Notes under the pieces: generated by a model
Told to the model about the DNA's origin: nothing
The model's input: the letters and a program-made list of their open reading frames with translations, nothing else
Databases searched by the model: none
Assembly (NCBI RefSeq): GCF_050753345.1
Contig: NZ_JBLZFX010000022.1
Span: 1-64,000, forward strand
Length of the DNA stretch: 64,000 nucleotides
Direction of reading: 5' to 3'
Source of the DNA: Alkalinema pantanalense
GTDB lineage: Bacteria; Cyanobacteriota; Cyanobacteriia; Leptolyngbyales; Leptolyngbyaceae
Shown: positions 1-9,415 of the stretch, one piece after another
How positions within the stretch are numbered: the first letter of the stretch is position 1
Layout of the letters: each line of letters opens with the position of its first letter
Program-made: the position numbers and the translations under genes

Positions 1-38
1 AGATTCAGCATGAGAAGGCTCTGGGCTACTGCTTCACA

Positions 39-335
39 TTATCCATTATTTCCCAACACGTCTGTTACATCCACAGCCTGCTGCTCAGCCTGAGCTTGGG
101 CAGTCGTACTCATTACCCCAATGAGATGGGCCGCCACGGTTGCAACCTGTTGCTGCATGGATTGCTGTACAGATTGCTGGGGCGATTGTTGCATCGGTAA
201 AGGATTCGCCCAACTGCTGGATGGCAGAAGCCCGATCGTTGCAACCTCAGCCAAGCAATAGCTGAACCAGTACCCAGAAAAATGTAGAAAAGTGATCAAA
301 TGACTCTGGGCAGTATTGGAAGAACCGCGAGGCAT
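39..335 (-). CDS. Small hypothetical protein (doubtful)
   Basis: A 98-codon reading frame 26 bp downstream of dnaJ on the same strand. I do not recognise it. The middle is Gln/Ser/Met-rich (repeats of the MQQSPQQS kind, residues 48-65), followed by an Ala/Gln-rich stretch and a short acidic end. There is one weakly hydrophobic segment near residues 15-40 but no clear signal peptide. It could be a lineage-specific small protein starting at an internal Met (about residue 48), the remnant of a longer gene, or chance. Nothing in the context assigns a role. Confidence 0.25.
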   Translation of the reverse strand: MPRGSSNTAQSHLITFLHFSGYWFSYCLAEVATIGLLPSSSWANPLPMQQSPQQSVQQSMQQQVATVAAHLIGVMSTTAQAQAEQQAVDVTDVLGNNG

Positions 336-361
336 GATGAGAGAATCCCTGACGACACAGC

Positions 362-1456
362 CTACAACATTAAATTCGCACGGGGATTAAAACTTTCGAT
401 CTGCCGCAGTTTTTCATACAGATCCCGTTCTGGGGCAGAAATTTCCTTCGGTGTGACGATTTGTAGCTCGATGATTTGATCGCCCCGATCGCCCTCACCA
501 TCGGGATAGCCCTTTTTCGCGAGGCGCAACCGTTGTCCATGGCGGATGCCAGGGGGCAGGTTCACTTTGACCAACCCGTCTAAGGTGGGCACTTCAATTT
601 CACCACCCAATACCGCTTCTGCCGGGGTCACCGGAAATTGGCAATTCACATTAACGCCATTGAGTTGATAAAACTTGTGGGGTGCAACATCAATACGCAG
701 GTAAAGATCGCCGCCGTTCACGCCTTGGCCTTTCAACCGTACCCGTTGCCCCGTAACCATGCCTGTGGGCATATTCACTTCCAGCGATCGACCATCTTCT
801 AGGCGAATTCGCTCTTTGCCACCGCTGTAGGCTTTTTCCAAAGGTACCGTTAGCTGCGCTTCGGCATCGCGGCGGGGACGCAGGGACGGGGGGTCTGCTG
901 TGGCTGTCGCTCGACGGGGTTCCTCCACTTCCCGACGGGGAGGCGGATCTGCAAAGGTTTGTTGCTCAAAACGATTTTGGGATGGCTCTGTCCCGATCGA
1001 TCCCCGGTTGCCGGAATAGTCATAGCCGCCGGTGGATCTTTGGCGATTGGCTTCACGGGCAGGCTTGCCGCCGCGACTGGCACTTTCGCGGGTGTTTAAG
1101 AGTTGATCGATGAAACTATTAAAGTCACTAAACGCAGAAAAATCGAGTTCTGGTTCTTCCGGGCGCGGGGTCGCTTCTCGCCGGAAAAAGTCTCCAAAGC
1201 CTTTATTAGAGGTTCCTGCAAAGCCCCGCTGTTTCCAGAAATTGCCGAACTTATCGTACTGCGCCCGTCGTTCTGGGTCAGACAAAACTTCGTAGGCTTC
1301 GTTTACTGATTTAAATTTTTCCTCCGCCGCCCGATCGCCCGGATTCAGGTCAGGGTGATACTGCCGAGCCAACCGTCGATAGGCGCGCTTAATTTCATCC
1401 CCTTCAGCATCACGGGAAACGCCCAGAATTTCGTAGTAGTTGCGGAAGTTTTGCAT
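362..1456 (-). CDS. dnaJ: DnaJ-type co-chaperone without zinc finger (DnaJ3-like)
   Basis: Hsp40 co-chaperone that stimulates the ATPase of an Hsp70 partner. Residues 1-70 form a J domain with the HPD motif (about residues 34-36, in QYHPDLNPG) and the usual YEVLSDPERR helix. A low-complexity Gly/Arg/Pro linker (about 80-195) follows, then the two beta-barrel substrate-binding domains of class B J-proteins (about 200-345, with PTGMVTGQRVRLKGQG and LPPGIRHGQRLRLAKKG). There is no CxxCxGxG zinc finger. It lies 172 bp downstream of dnaK on the same strand. A dnaK3-dnaJ3 pair of this order is known in cyanobacteria, so this is probably the dedicated partner of the adjacent Hsp70. The family is certain; the DnaJ3 assignment is inferred from the context. 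Confidence 0.92.
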   Translation of the reverse strand: MQNFRNYYEILGVSRDAEGDEIKRAYRRLARQYHPDLNPGDRAAEEKFKSVNEAYEVLSDPERRAQYDKFGNFWKQRGFAGTSNKGFGDFFRREATPRPEEPELDFSAFSDFNSFIDQLLNTRESASRGGKPAREANRQRSTGGYDYSGNRGSIGTEPSQNRFEQQTFADPPPRREVEEPRRATATADPPSLRPRRDAEAQLTVPLEKAYSGGKERIRLEDGRSLEVNMPTGMVTGQRVRLKGQGVNGGDLYLRIDVAPHKFYQLNGVNVNCQFPVTPAEAVLGGEIEVPTLDGLVKVNLPPGIRHGQRLRLAKKGYPDGEGDRGDQIIELQIVTPKEISAPERDLYEKLRQIESFNPRANLML

Positions 1457-1628
1457 AGACAGTGGGTTTCAGGAGTCAGACCAGGGGGACAGGTATAGAA
1501 GGGCAGTCTATTTCTAGGCTATTCACGAATGGGGGCGCAGTGCATCCCGGAAATTGTTCATTCTAGGAATTGAATCCCGGTAGGACAATTGCGCAGGATT
1601 GAATTGCACAAGACTGAATCAATCTGGT

Positions 1629-4262
1629 TTACATCCAATCATCATCTTCGTCCCAGTTGTCATAGTCATAATTGGGCTTTTCTGGGCGGCGACGGGGATT
1701 GGCCGACCGTCGTCGATCGTCGTAGGTATCAGAACTGCGGGAAGATGCATCGTAGTAACCGGTTTCCCGATCGGCATAACTATCGCGGTAACGGTCACGT
1801 GCTTCTGGGTTATCACGATAGTTTTGATCAGTATTGCGATCGTCATAACCACGATCTTGATAGCCACGATCGTCATAACTGCGATTGTCGTAATCTCGGT
1901 TATTGTAATTCCGGCTTTCAGATCCCTGATAGGTGTTTCGGTTCGATGGATCTCGGTTGTAGGTGTCTTGACCGTAGGCATCCCGGCTATTGTAGGTGTC
2001 TCGACTATTGTAGGTATCTCGGCTGTAGGTGTCTCGACTATTGTAGGTGTCTCGGCTATCCCGGCTGTTGCGATCGCGACCACTTAAGTCATCCCGATTG
2101 CTATAGCCACTGGAACCACTACCGCTAGAACCCGTGCCATAGTTACTAGCTGATCCATAGTTACTAGAACCATAACTGCTAGAACCTGCGTTACTGGAGC
2201 CGGAGCTATCGGTCGATCGATTGCGATTGCCACCACTCCACTCATCAAAGGACGGATTGCGGCTATAGGGCAGCGATCGGGGCGGTTCCCCATAAGCCCC
2301 CCCATAATTACTTCCACCGTAGTTGTAAGATCCCCGGTTGTAATCGTAGGCATCGCGGCGATTGTAGTCGTTGTAATATTCGTCGTCCTCGTCCAGGAAG
2401 AAGTCCTTCACGGCTTTGAAGAAACCGCCTTCCTGTTCCTGCTCTTGGTTCAGGTCATAGACTTCCGATCGCAGGTCGTACAGCACATCTCGCAAATCTG
2501 CTTCAGTGATGTCAATCAGGCGATCGTCCCCATCCTTCAGGGCTTGACGCAGCTTTTGCACCAGCGGCTCAATGCGGTTGCGATAGGGCGCGACAAAATT
2601 CATCCCGAAGTCCAAAGTGGCTTCCCGCAGTTGCCGTTCCGCTTTTAAGGTCAGCTCCTCGGCTCGGTTGCGTTTCTCCACCTTTTCTTTGCGTAGGCGA
2701 TCGGTATCGGCATACATTTCCGCATCCCGCAGCATCATTTGCACTTCGTCTTCACCCAGGGTGGAGGCTCCTTGAATCGTAATGCTCTGCTCACGACCCG
2801 TCGTGCGATCCATGGCGGTTACTTGCAGAATCCCGTTGGCATCAATATCGAAGGACACCTGTACCTGGGGAATGCCTCGGGGAGCTGGGGGAATGCCCAT
2901 GAGCTTAAAGCGCCCCAGGGATTTGTTGCCATTGGCCATTTCCCGTTCGCCCTGAACGACGTTGATTTCCACAGAAGTCTGATTATCTTCCGATGTGGAG
3001 AAAATATCCGTCCGTCGCACGGGAATCGTGGTGTTGCGGGGGATCAACTTCTTCATGACGCCGCCGACGGTTTCCAGCCCGATCGACACGGGGGTCACAT
3101 CCAGCAGCAGAATATCCTTCAGTTCCCCAGCCAGAACCCCAGCTTGAATCGCCGCACCGATCGCCACCACTTCATCGGGATTGACGTTTTGGTTGGGTTC
3201 CCGCCCCAGCATACTGCGGACAATATCCTGCACCATGGGCATCCGAGTGCCGCCCCCCACGAGCACCACCTCGTCAATGTCCATCGGCCCGAAACCTGCA
3301 TCCCGCAGTGCTTGCTTCACAGGCATCCGAATTCGGCTCAGTAAATCGCTACATAAGCCTTCAAACTGCGATCGGGTAAGGCGAGTTTCAATGTGCTTCG
3401 GCCCGTCCGCTGTAGCAGTGATGAAGGGCAGGTTGATGTCGGTGACATTAACGCCGGACAACTCGATCTTGGCCTTTTCCGCCGCTTCCGTCAGTCGCTG
3501 CAACGATTGCCGATCCTTGCGCAGGTCAATGCCTTCCGCTTCTAGAAATTCATCGGCCAACCAGTTAACGATCGCCATATCAAAATCGCCGCCTCCCAGT
3601 TGGGTATCACCGCTGGTCGATCGCACTTCAAACACACCATCGCCCACTTCCAGTACCGAAACATCAAAGGTGCCGCCCCCCAAGTCAAAAACGAGAACTA
3701 ACTCATTTTGGTGACGATCGAGGCCATAGGCCAGGGATGCGGCAGTGGGTTCATTCAAAATCCGCTTGACTTCCAACCCAGCAATGCGGCCTGCATCGCG
3801 GGTAGCCTGCCGTTGGGAGTCATTAAAATACGCTGGGACGGTGATGACTGCACCCGTGACAGGTTCGCCCAGATAGCGACTGGCTTCTTCCGCCAGCTTG
3901 CGCAGCACCATCGCTGACACTTCCTCCGGCGCAAAATCTTTATCTAAACGGGGACAGTTAATTCGGACATTACCCCGATCGTCTCGCCGTACAGTGTAGG
4001 GGACTTGCTTGGATTCCGATGTGAGTTCACTGTACTTCCTTCCCACAAAGCGTTTGATCCCATAAAAGGTGTTTTGTGGATCCAGGACGGCTTGACGGCG
4101 AGCCATCTGGCCAACGAGCCGCTCTCCATCCTTGCTGATGCCCACTACGGAAGGAGTCGTGCGCATACCTTCGACGTTCGCGATGACGACGGGTTTTCCG
4201 CCTTCCATCACAGCAACGACGGAATTAGTGGTGCCTAGGTCGATTCCAACGACTCTTGCCAT
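1629..4262 (-). CDS. dnaK: Hsp70 chaperone DnaK with long disordered C-terminal tail (DnaK3-like)
   Basis: ATP-dependent Hsp70 chaperone. The nucleotide-binding domain (residues 1-385) opens with MARVVGIDLGTTNS and shows the phosphate-2 motif DLGGGTFDVSVLE and the VVLVGGGTRMP motif; the substrate-binding domain follows (about 390-540) and a helical lid (about 545-615). At 877 aa it is some 240 residues longer than E. coli DnaK. The extra tail starts near residue 620 and is built of Asp, Arg, Tyr, Asn and Ser with repeated SRDTYN-like units, a Ser/Gly/Asn/Tyr block and an acidic Trp-containing end. Cyanobacterial DnaK3 is known to carry a C-terminal extension and to associate with thylakoid membranes, and to sit beside dnaJ; both points fit. 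No CIRCE element is visible upstream. DnaK1 or DnaK2 identity is less likely because of the tail. Confidence 0.95.
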   Translation of the reverse strand: MARVVGIDLGTTNSVVAVMEGGKPVVIANVEGMRTTPSVVGISKDGERLVGQMARRQAVLDPQNTFYGIKRFVGRKYSELTSESKQVPYTVRRDDRGNVRINCPRLDKDFAPEEVSAMVLRKLAEEASRYLGEPVTGAVITVPAYFNDSQRQATRDAGRIAGLEVKRILNEPTAASLAYGLDRHQNELVLVFDLGGGTFDVSVLEVGDGVFEVRSTSGDTQLGGGDFDMAIVNWLADEFLEAEGIDLRKDRQSLQRLTEAAEKAKIELSGVNVTDINLPFITATADGPKHIETRLTRSQFEGLCSDLLSRIRMPVKQALRDAGFGPMDIDEVVLVGGGTRMPMVQDIVRSMLGREPNQNVNPDEVVAIGAAIQAGVLAGELKDILLLDVTPVSIGLETVGGVMKKLIPRNTTIPVRRTDIFSTSEDNQTSVEINVVQGEREMANGNKSLGRFKLMGIPPAPRGIPQVQVSFDIDANGILQVTAMDRTTGREQSITIQGASTLGEDEVQMMLRDAEMYADTDRLRKEKVEKRNRAEELTLKAERQLREATLDFGMNFVAPYRNRIEPLVQKLRQALKDGDDRLIDITEADLRDVLYDLRSEVYDLNQEQEQEGGFFKAVKDFFLDEDDEYYNDYNRRDAYDYNRGSYNYGGSNYGGAYGEPPRSLPYSRNPSFDEWSGGNRNRSTDSSGSSNAGSSSYGSSNYGSASNYGTGSSGSGSSGYSNRDDLSGRDRNSRDSRDTYNSRDTYSRDTYNSRDTYNSRDAYGQDTYNRDPSNRNTYQGSESRNYNNRDYDNRSYDDRGYQDRGYDDRNTDQNYRDNPEARDRYRDSYADRETGYYDASSRSSDTYDDRRRSANPRRRPEKPNYDYDNWDEDDDWM
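1970..2062 (-). repeat. In-frame short repeats in the dnaK tail
   Basis: Imperfect direct repeats with a core near GGTGTCTCGACTATTGTA, alternating 12 and 15 bp steps. On the coding strand they encode successive (N)SRDTY units. The period is a multiple of three throughout, so the tail can change length without a frameshift. Confidence 0.75.
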
Positions 4263-4607
4263 GCGTGCGATGCTCCTCGCGGCCTATCAGTACTAAACGA
4301 TTGAGAACGAACGATTGAGAACTTTAGCTGGATTTATTGTATCTTGCCACTACTTGAATCATGTGACTACGAATCATGGCGACTCAGTTGGCAGGAACTG
4401 GAGAAAGCTGCAACGAGTCCAGCCTGACTAGAACTAGCAACTTGAGTGAGTAGATCCCGTCGACCATGGCGTCGATCATGCCGCCGATCGTTACTAGGCC
4501 TTGCCCTGGTTCCTCTTACCCGTCTAGATTCTCCGCATCAGGATAGCGTAACTGGTGTAACGGATTTGGGAGATTCATGGGAGCGTACAAGGGAGAGGAC
4601 CGGGAAA
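4263..4607. other. Gene-free interval upstream of dnaK
   Basis: 345 bp between the end of the Nudix gene and the dnaK start; it must hold the dnaK promoter if the chaperone pair is transcribed separately. I see no CIRCE (TTAGCACTC-N9-GAGTGCTAA) and no convincing terminator hairpin. Open frames here on the plus strand are antisense shadows. Confidence 0.5.
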
Positions 4608-5039
4608 TCAACTGACACGGGGACGCATGCCGTAGTGGCGATAATTCAGGTAATCCCGCAGGATGTGATCGTGATCGAAGCAGAGGTTCTTGGGAATTTG
4701 ATGGACTGGGACGATCGCGGAATTTTTGGCATCATCTCCGGCTTTGGGGTCACCCGTGGCGGTGGCGATGTAAACCAAGCTGACGGTGTGTTGCCGTTTA
4801 TCGCGACTGGGATCGGAGTAAATGCCCAATAAATCCACCAGTTCTACTGCTAGACCGATTTCCTCCATGGCCTCTCTGCGGGCAGTCGTTTCTGCGGTTT
4901 CGCCATAGTCCATAAATCCGCCAGGAATGGCCCAGCCAAGGGGTTCGTAATGCCGTTCAATCAAGATGATGGGCCGATCGGGCCGATCGATCAGTTCAAT
5001 GATGATATCAACAGCAGGATAGGGCGTTTTGAGGTTCAC
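4608..5039 (-). CDS. Nudix hydrolase
   Basis: Pyrophosphohydrolase of the Nudix superfamily, 143 aa, near the minimal domain length. The Nudix box is intact at about residues 38-63: GGFMDYGE, then REAMEEIGL, matching GX5EX7REUXEEXGU, which binds the divalent metal and catalyses hydrolysis of a nucleoside diphosphate linked to another moiety. The substrate cannot be deduced; ADP-ribose or oxidised nucleotides are typical for short members. The frame begins with GTG and has no clear ribosome-binding site, so the start is uncertain. Confidence 0.88.
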   Translation of the reverse strand: MNLKTPYPAVDIIIELIDRPDRPIILIERHYEPLGWAIPGGFMDYGETAETTARREAMEEIGLAVELVDLLGIYSDPSRDKRQHTVSLVYIATATGDPKAGDDAKNSAIVPVHQIPKNLCFDHDHILRDYLNYRHYGMRPRVS

Positions 5040-5251
5040 AGGCGAGCTCTCAGTGAGGAATCTTTTCTAGGGTACAGGAGCGATCGGGCTTTGATGCGAT
5101 GGGGCTGGGAGATTTCGGGGGGAGGGCTAGCAAATCTAGGAAAGTTATGAAAAAAGGGGACGAGTTCTGTCCCCCATTAAATCTAATACCTGTGAATCTA
5201 ATACCTGGTCTTATGTCTGGTCTCACACCGGATTTGATCGCTGAAGCACCC

Positions 5252-5719
5252 TTAGCCCATGCGGCTGATGATGCGTTGAACGATGTCCATTCCAGTCACG
5301 GCCTGCCATGCGAAGAGTCCCACCAGAGCAGTATTTAACGTAATGTGGAAAATTCTTGCCCATTCTGCGCCCTTTTGCATGTAGGGCACCAGGGACGCAG
5401 AGGTGGCAATCAATCCGGTCATACCCAGACCTGCAATCAGGTGCGGCCCAACAAAAAGTTTGCCGTTGTTGATATAAGTGACTGCCATCCCGCCGATTGT
5501 ACCCAGAACCATGAGGGCAAGCAGAATGGAACCGACTTGATGATGTTTGATGTTGAATTTGCCTTTGAGCAGTTCTTTTTTGATGTCGCCTTCTGCGGTG
5601 CGGGCGCGACGCCACTGGAGTCCGGTATAGAGGGCATAGCCAGTAAAGGCAAGGAGCACCCACATCAGCAAGGGATGGCCAAACTGACTATAGGTTTTAA
5701 GGGATTCTGGCAGTTCCAT
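5252..5719 (-). CDS. DUF4079 family membrane protein
   Basis: 155-aa integral membrane protein with about four hydrophobic segments (near residues 14-32, 58-80, 88-110, 124-143). His residues sit near or between them (FGHPLLMW, KHHQVGSILLA, GPHLIAGLGMT, FHITLNTALVG), a pattern like small cytochrome-b or ferric-reductase-type proteins. I recognise it as the cyanobacterial DUF4079 family, whose function is not established. Haem binding through the conserved histidines is possible but is inference. It is separated by more than 200 bp on both sides, so it is probably monocistronic. Confidence 0.8.
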   Translation of the reverse strand: MELPESLKTYSQFGHPLLMWVLLAFTGYALYTGLQWRRARTAEGDIKKELLKGKFNIKHHQVGSILLALMVLGTIGGMAVTYINNGKLFVGPHLIAGLGMTGLIATSASLVPYMQKGAEWARIFHITLNTALVGLFAWQAVTGMDIVQRIISRMG

Positions 5720-5954
5720 GGTGTTCTCTTGATGGCTTAGGGATCGTAATAAAACTTAGCATAATGGATCCCTAGATAGTTATGTTATTGATTTCTTACA
5801 GATTGATTTTTTGCAGATTGGTTTTTTGCAGGTTATTGCCTGCGGCTAGGCGGGTGCTTAAAGCCATAGGGTTGAATTGCTAAATTGCTTTCGTAGACAA
5901 ATTACTCCTATTAGGAGCCAGCAATAGGTGTGCAATTCTCTAGAAGACGATCGC

Positions 5955-8900
5955 TTAATCCACTGCAAACCGCTGTTTGAAATAATTGTGGATCTGATGA
6001 TATTCGTATTGCATCAACTGACTGATTGCTGCACTCTGTGCCAGCTGGCATTGCTGGCTCTGCTGTTCTAGTTCACCACAAAGCTTAGCAAGTTTGAGAG
6101 CACCTAGGTAGGCACTGCTGGATTTCAGTTGGTGGGCAGATTTGGCGATCGTTATGGCATCTTGACGTGCGATTGCCTGTTCAATGTCCTGTAATAACTG
6201 TGGGGTATTGGTGAAGTAGCAGGCTAAAAGAGCATCCAAGGTCGATCGATCTCCCTGAATCATGTCCTGTAATTTCTGGAGCTCTGCTTCGTTGATGCTG
6301 GGGGTAGTGAGAATATCGGGTGAAACTGTTAAGCCTGAAGTAGCGCTGGGAGCGGAATGGGTTTGAGGATGGTAGGATTGGGATAAGGAACCTGTTAGGG
6401 CCGATGCAAAAAGAGGCGATGAACCTATTTGGGGGACTGTGACAGAATTATCTATAGCAGCATTGTCTATAGTATTTTCAGAAGTATTTATAGAAGCATT
6501 TACAGCTATAGCATTTTCAGCTACAGTGTCTTCTCCTAACTGGAGTGTTGTCTCTAATACGTCATTCTGGGTGCGCCATCGCTCAATTGCAGCTTTAAAA
6601 TCGTCTGGTTCAATTGGCTTGCTGAGATAATCATTCATCCCAGCATCTAAGCAGCGTTCCCGTGCGCCATCTAGAACATTAGCAGTGATAGCAATAATAT
6701 GAATAGGTGGCACTTGGTGCTGTCGATCGGGTGGGGTAAGACGTTGCTCGACTTCCCAGTCGCGAATTCGGCGAGTTGCTTCCAGCCCGTCTAGTATGGG
6801 CATTTGAATATCCATTAAAATGATGTCGTAGGGCTGGCGTTTGACAGCCTCCCATGCCTCAAGGCCATTAGTAGCTAGATCTGCTAGATGTCCTAAGCGC
6901 TTTAACATCAGAAATGCTAGCTTTTGATTAATTGGGTTATCTTCAGCGAGTAAGATACGGAGTGATTGCTTCTGTGGAGCTGTTCCCTTGGGTGCTACGG
7001 AGGCAGGCTTGTTGCGGCGATTGGATTTGGTGGAAGTCAGTTTTTCGTTGGGTATTGGCTCGTTTTTTGGATGATTGAGTGCCTGAATAAGTCTGTTATA
7101 GAGCTGAGAGTATTTGAGTGGTTTACTCAACCAAATTGGAGAAAATTCCTGTACTAAGTTTTTCTGTTGAGCTTGATTAGGGCTGCCGAAGTAAATACCG
7201 GGTAAGTTGCGTAACTTGAGCTGGTGTTGAATTTGTTGAGCCAGTTTTGAATTGTCTAAGGTTGATAAATTACCGTCTAGAATAACAAAGTTGAATTCTG
7301 TTGATCGATCTGTTGCTTGGCTCAATAGGGTGAGAGCTGCATTCAGTGAATGGGCAGTCACAACCTGCATTTGCCAAAATTGGGCTTGTTGAGCCAGAAT
7401 TTCGCAGTAGGTTGAAGAAGCTGCAATGATGAGTAGTCGTTTACCTGCTAAGGCCGATTGGCTAGGGGTATACAATGGGTGCTGGTTTGGAGCGGCTAAT
7501 CTTGAGACTGCTTTTGAGGATGGGGCGGGATTTGAGTCATCTACTTGAACAACGATCGTAAAATAAAATGTAGAACCTGCGTGAACAGTTTTCGGCTCAC
7601 TAGTTGCTTTCGCTATTACGTCTATTAAGCGGGTAAATTCTGGAGGAGGTAGCTGAAAATGTGGGGAAGGATTGCCCGTTACGGCTCCATTACTTTCTAC
7701 CCAAATATCTCCGCCCATTAATTTGCAGAGCTGTTTACTAATGGCTAACCCTAAACCCGTGCCTCCATAATGGCGAGCCGTTGATGCATCGACTTGGCTA
7801 AAGGGTTTAAATAAGCGATCGGCTCGATCTCTGGGAATCCCAATCCCTGTATCTTGAATAATGAACAGCAGTTCATAATCCGATGACCTATGAGTTAATT
7901 GATTAAGTTGTTGTGAATGTTGTGATTTCGATTCGTGAAGCTTTTTTGCAGTGATATAGATGCAAACTTCACCAGTGTCAGTGAACTTGATAGCATTATT
8001 GAGAATATTGACAAGAATCTGACGTAAACGATTATGATCACTGAAGATTTGTTGAGGAACCTGCGGGCTTATTAAATAAGCTATCTCTAAGTCTTTCTCG
8101 TAAGCTTTGCTACCTAATAAGTCTAGCGTTTTCTCTAAACAAGTTTGTAAATTAAATGTTTGTGATTCTAATTCTAGGGCTCCAGATTCAATTTTGGAAA
8201 AGTCTAGAAAATCATTAATGATTTCGACCAGAGCATGACCACTATTCCGGATAGTGGTGACAAAATCCTGCTGCTGAGTATTTAGGGGAGTATCCAGCAG
8301 TAAATCCGTCATACCAATGACTGCATTCATTGGTGTACGAATTTCATGACTGATCATAGCTAGAAAATTACTCTTGGCATGATTCGCAGCTTCTGCGTCT
8401 CGGCGTGCCTTTTCTAAGGCAAAGTTCTTGAGGGTTAATTCTTCCCGTTGTTGAATTTCTTGGTCTAGAAGCTGCTTTAGTTCTTGCTCTGATTGTCTTC
8501 TTGGGGTGATGTCTTGGTATTTCCAGAAGTGGCCTTGATATTGCTGATCGACAAAAATTGGAATGTACGATCGCTCCAAAATTCGTCCATCTACTAATTC
8601 AACTGCATCAGCTAGAACCGGCTGCTGCTGGGCAAGGATGGTCTCAATCTTTTGAAAAGTTTGTTCAGGATTGAGAAAAATACTGCGAGATGCTTGCGCC
8701 AATTCTGCACAATTTTGGCCTAAAAGAACTGAAGGGGAAACCGGAATTGCGAAGAGATCACAAAAATCTTGATTCACTAAAATAATTTGCCGATACTCAT
8801 CTTCTACCAAAACCCCTGCTTGAAGATTTTCAATTAAAGTGGCTAGCCTAGCCTTGGCCGATTGAAGATGGGACTCTGCCTGCTTCCTTGCTTGAATATC

Positions 8901-9371
8901 TTCAACTATGCAGAGATCGTAAAGTGGTTGTCCCTGGGGGTTACAGACAAGGGAACGGGTAAGGTTGACCCATTGTAGCTTGCCATCTTTGCGAAAATAG
9001 CGCTGTTCAGCAGAGACTACCTGGGGGATAGGGGCATTGGCTTGGGCATAGGAAGGCACGATCGGGGAAGCGATTGCAGAAGACCGGATGGCTTCTTCTG
9101 GCGGAATCAAGTCATGCCACGATCGAGATAATAATTCCGCCTCTGTATAGCCCAAAATTGCACAAAATTGTGGATTCACTTTGAGAAATCGCCCTGACTG
9201 CCCATCGGTCAGCGTAATGCCTACCCCAGCTTGCTCAAAGACAGCGCGAAACAGGGTTTCAGGATCAACTCCCGCCAGCAAATTGGACGGGGGGCTGTCT
9301 GGTGAATCGGGAACTACAAATTGTGAAGGTGAGTTCGTGAGTCGGGGGGCAGGGAGCTTGGCAGGTTCCAT
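5955..9371 (-). CDS. Hybrid sensor histidine kinase (PAS-PAS-HisKA-HATPase-pseudoREC-REC-HPt)
   Basis: Cytosolic multistep phosphorelay protein of 1138 aa from the ATG at 9371; a TTG 12 bp upstream is in frame. Domains in order: PAS with PAC (about 40-157), PAS (170-285), coiled coil, HisKA with the phosphoacceptor His in ISHEIRTPMNAV (about 342), HATPase (about 455-550; N box NNAIKFTD, G boxes DTGIGIP and GGTGLGLAISK), a degenerate receiver (640-757), a canonical receiver with Asp in LMDIQMP (about 852), and a C-terminal HPt with AHQLKSSSAYLG (about 1079). No transmembrane segment is seen, so the signal is probably sensed in the cytoplasm. It starts 44 bp after a STAS gene and is last in the polysaccharide locus, so it may control that locus; the output partner is unknown. 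Confidence 0.93.
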   Translation of the reverse strand: MEPAKLPAPRLTNSPSQFVVPDSPDSPPSNLLAGVDPETLFRAVFEQAGVGITLTDGQSGRFLKVNPQFCAILGYTEAELLSRSWHDLIPPEEAIRSSAIASPIVPSYAQANAPIPQVVSAEQRYFRKDGKLQWVNLTRSLVCNPQGQPLYDLCIVEDIQARKQAESHLQSAKARLATLIENLQAGVLVEDEYRQIILVNQDFCDLFAIPVSPSVLLGQNCAELAQASRSIFLNPEQTFQKIETILAQQQPVLADAVELVDGRILERSYIPIFVDQQYQGHFWKYQDITPRRQSEQELKQLLDQEIQQREELTLKNFALEKARRDAEAANHAKSNFLAMISHEIRTPMNAVIGMTDLLLDTPLNTQQQDFVTTIRNSGHALVEIINDFLDFSKIESGALELESQTFNLQTCLEKTLDLLGSKAYEKDLEIAYLISPQVPQQIFSDHNRLRQILVNILNNAIKFTDTGEVCIYITAKKLHESKSQHSQQLNQLTHRSSDYELLFIIQDTGIGIPRDRADRLFKPFSQVDASTARHYGGTGLGLAISKQLCKLMGGDIWVESNGAVTGNPSPHFQLPPPEFTRLIDVIAKATSEPKTVHAGSTFYFTIVVQVDDSNPAPSSKAVSRLAAPNQHPLYTPSQSALAGKRLLIIAASSTYCEILAQQAQFWQMQVVTAHSLNAALTLLSQATDRSTEFNFVILDGNLSTLDNSKLAQQIQHQLKLRNLPGIYFGSPNQAQQKNLVQEFSPIWLSKPLKYSQLYNRLIQALNHPKNEPIPNEKLTSTKSNRRNKPASVAPKGTAPQKQSLRILLAEDNPINQKLAFLMLKRLGHLADLATNGLEAWEAVKRQPYDIILMDIQMPILDGLEATRRIRDWEVEQRLTPPDRQHQVPPIHIIAITANVLDGARERCLDAGMNDYLSKPIEPDDFKAAIERWRTQNDVLETTLQLGEDTVAENAIAVNASINTSENTIDNAAIDNSVTVPQIGSSPLFASALTGSLSQSYHPQTHSAPSATSGLTVSPDILTTPSINEAELQKLQDMIQGDRSTLDALLACYFTNTPQLLQDIEQAIARQDAITIAKSAHQLKSSSAYLGALKLAKLCGELEQQSQQCQLAQSAAISQLMQYEYHQIHNYFKQRFAVD

Positions 9372-9415
9372 CGCAATGTTCAAGGCTAGGGGCTAATCTC
9401 AACATTTCCAAGGAC

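Noticed and set aside
1589..2128. Long plus-strand open frames (up to 179 codons) opposite the dnaK tail
   Set aside because: They are antisense to the repetitive Tyr/Arg/Asp-rich tail; the Cys/His-rich or Ile/Val-rich translations mirror the repeat and have no family features.
2739..3344. 201-codon plus-strand frame opposite dnaK
   Set aside because: Antisense shadow of the intact, highly conserved Hsp70 coding sequence.
4446..4832. Plus-strand frame of 128 codons overlapping the Nudix gene and its downstream interval
   Set aside because: Overlaps the conserved Nudix box on the other strand; composition gives no domain and no ribosome-binding site.
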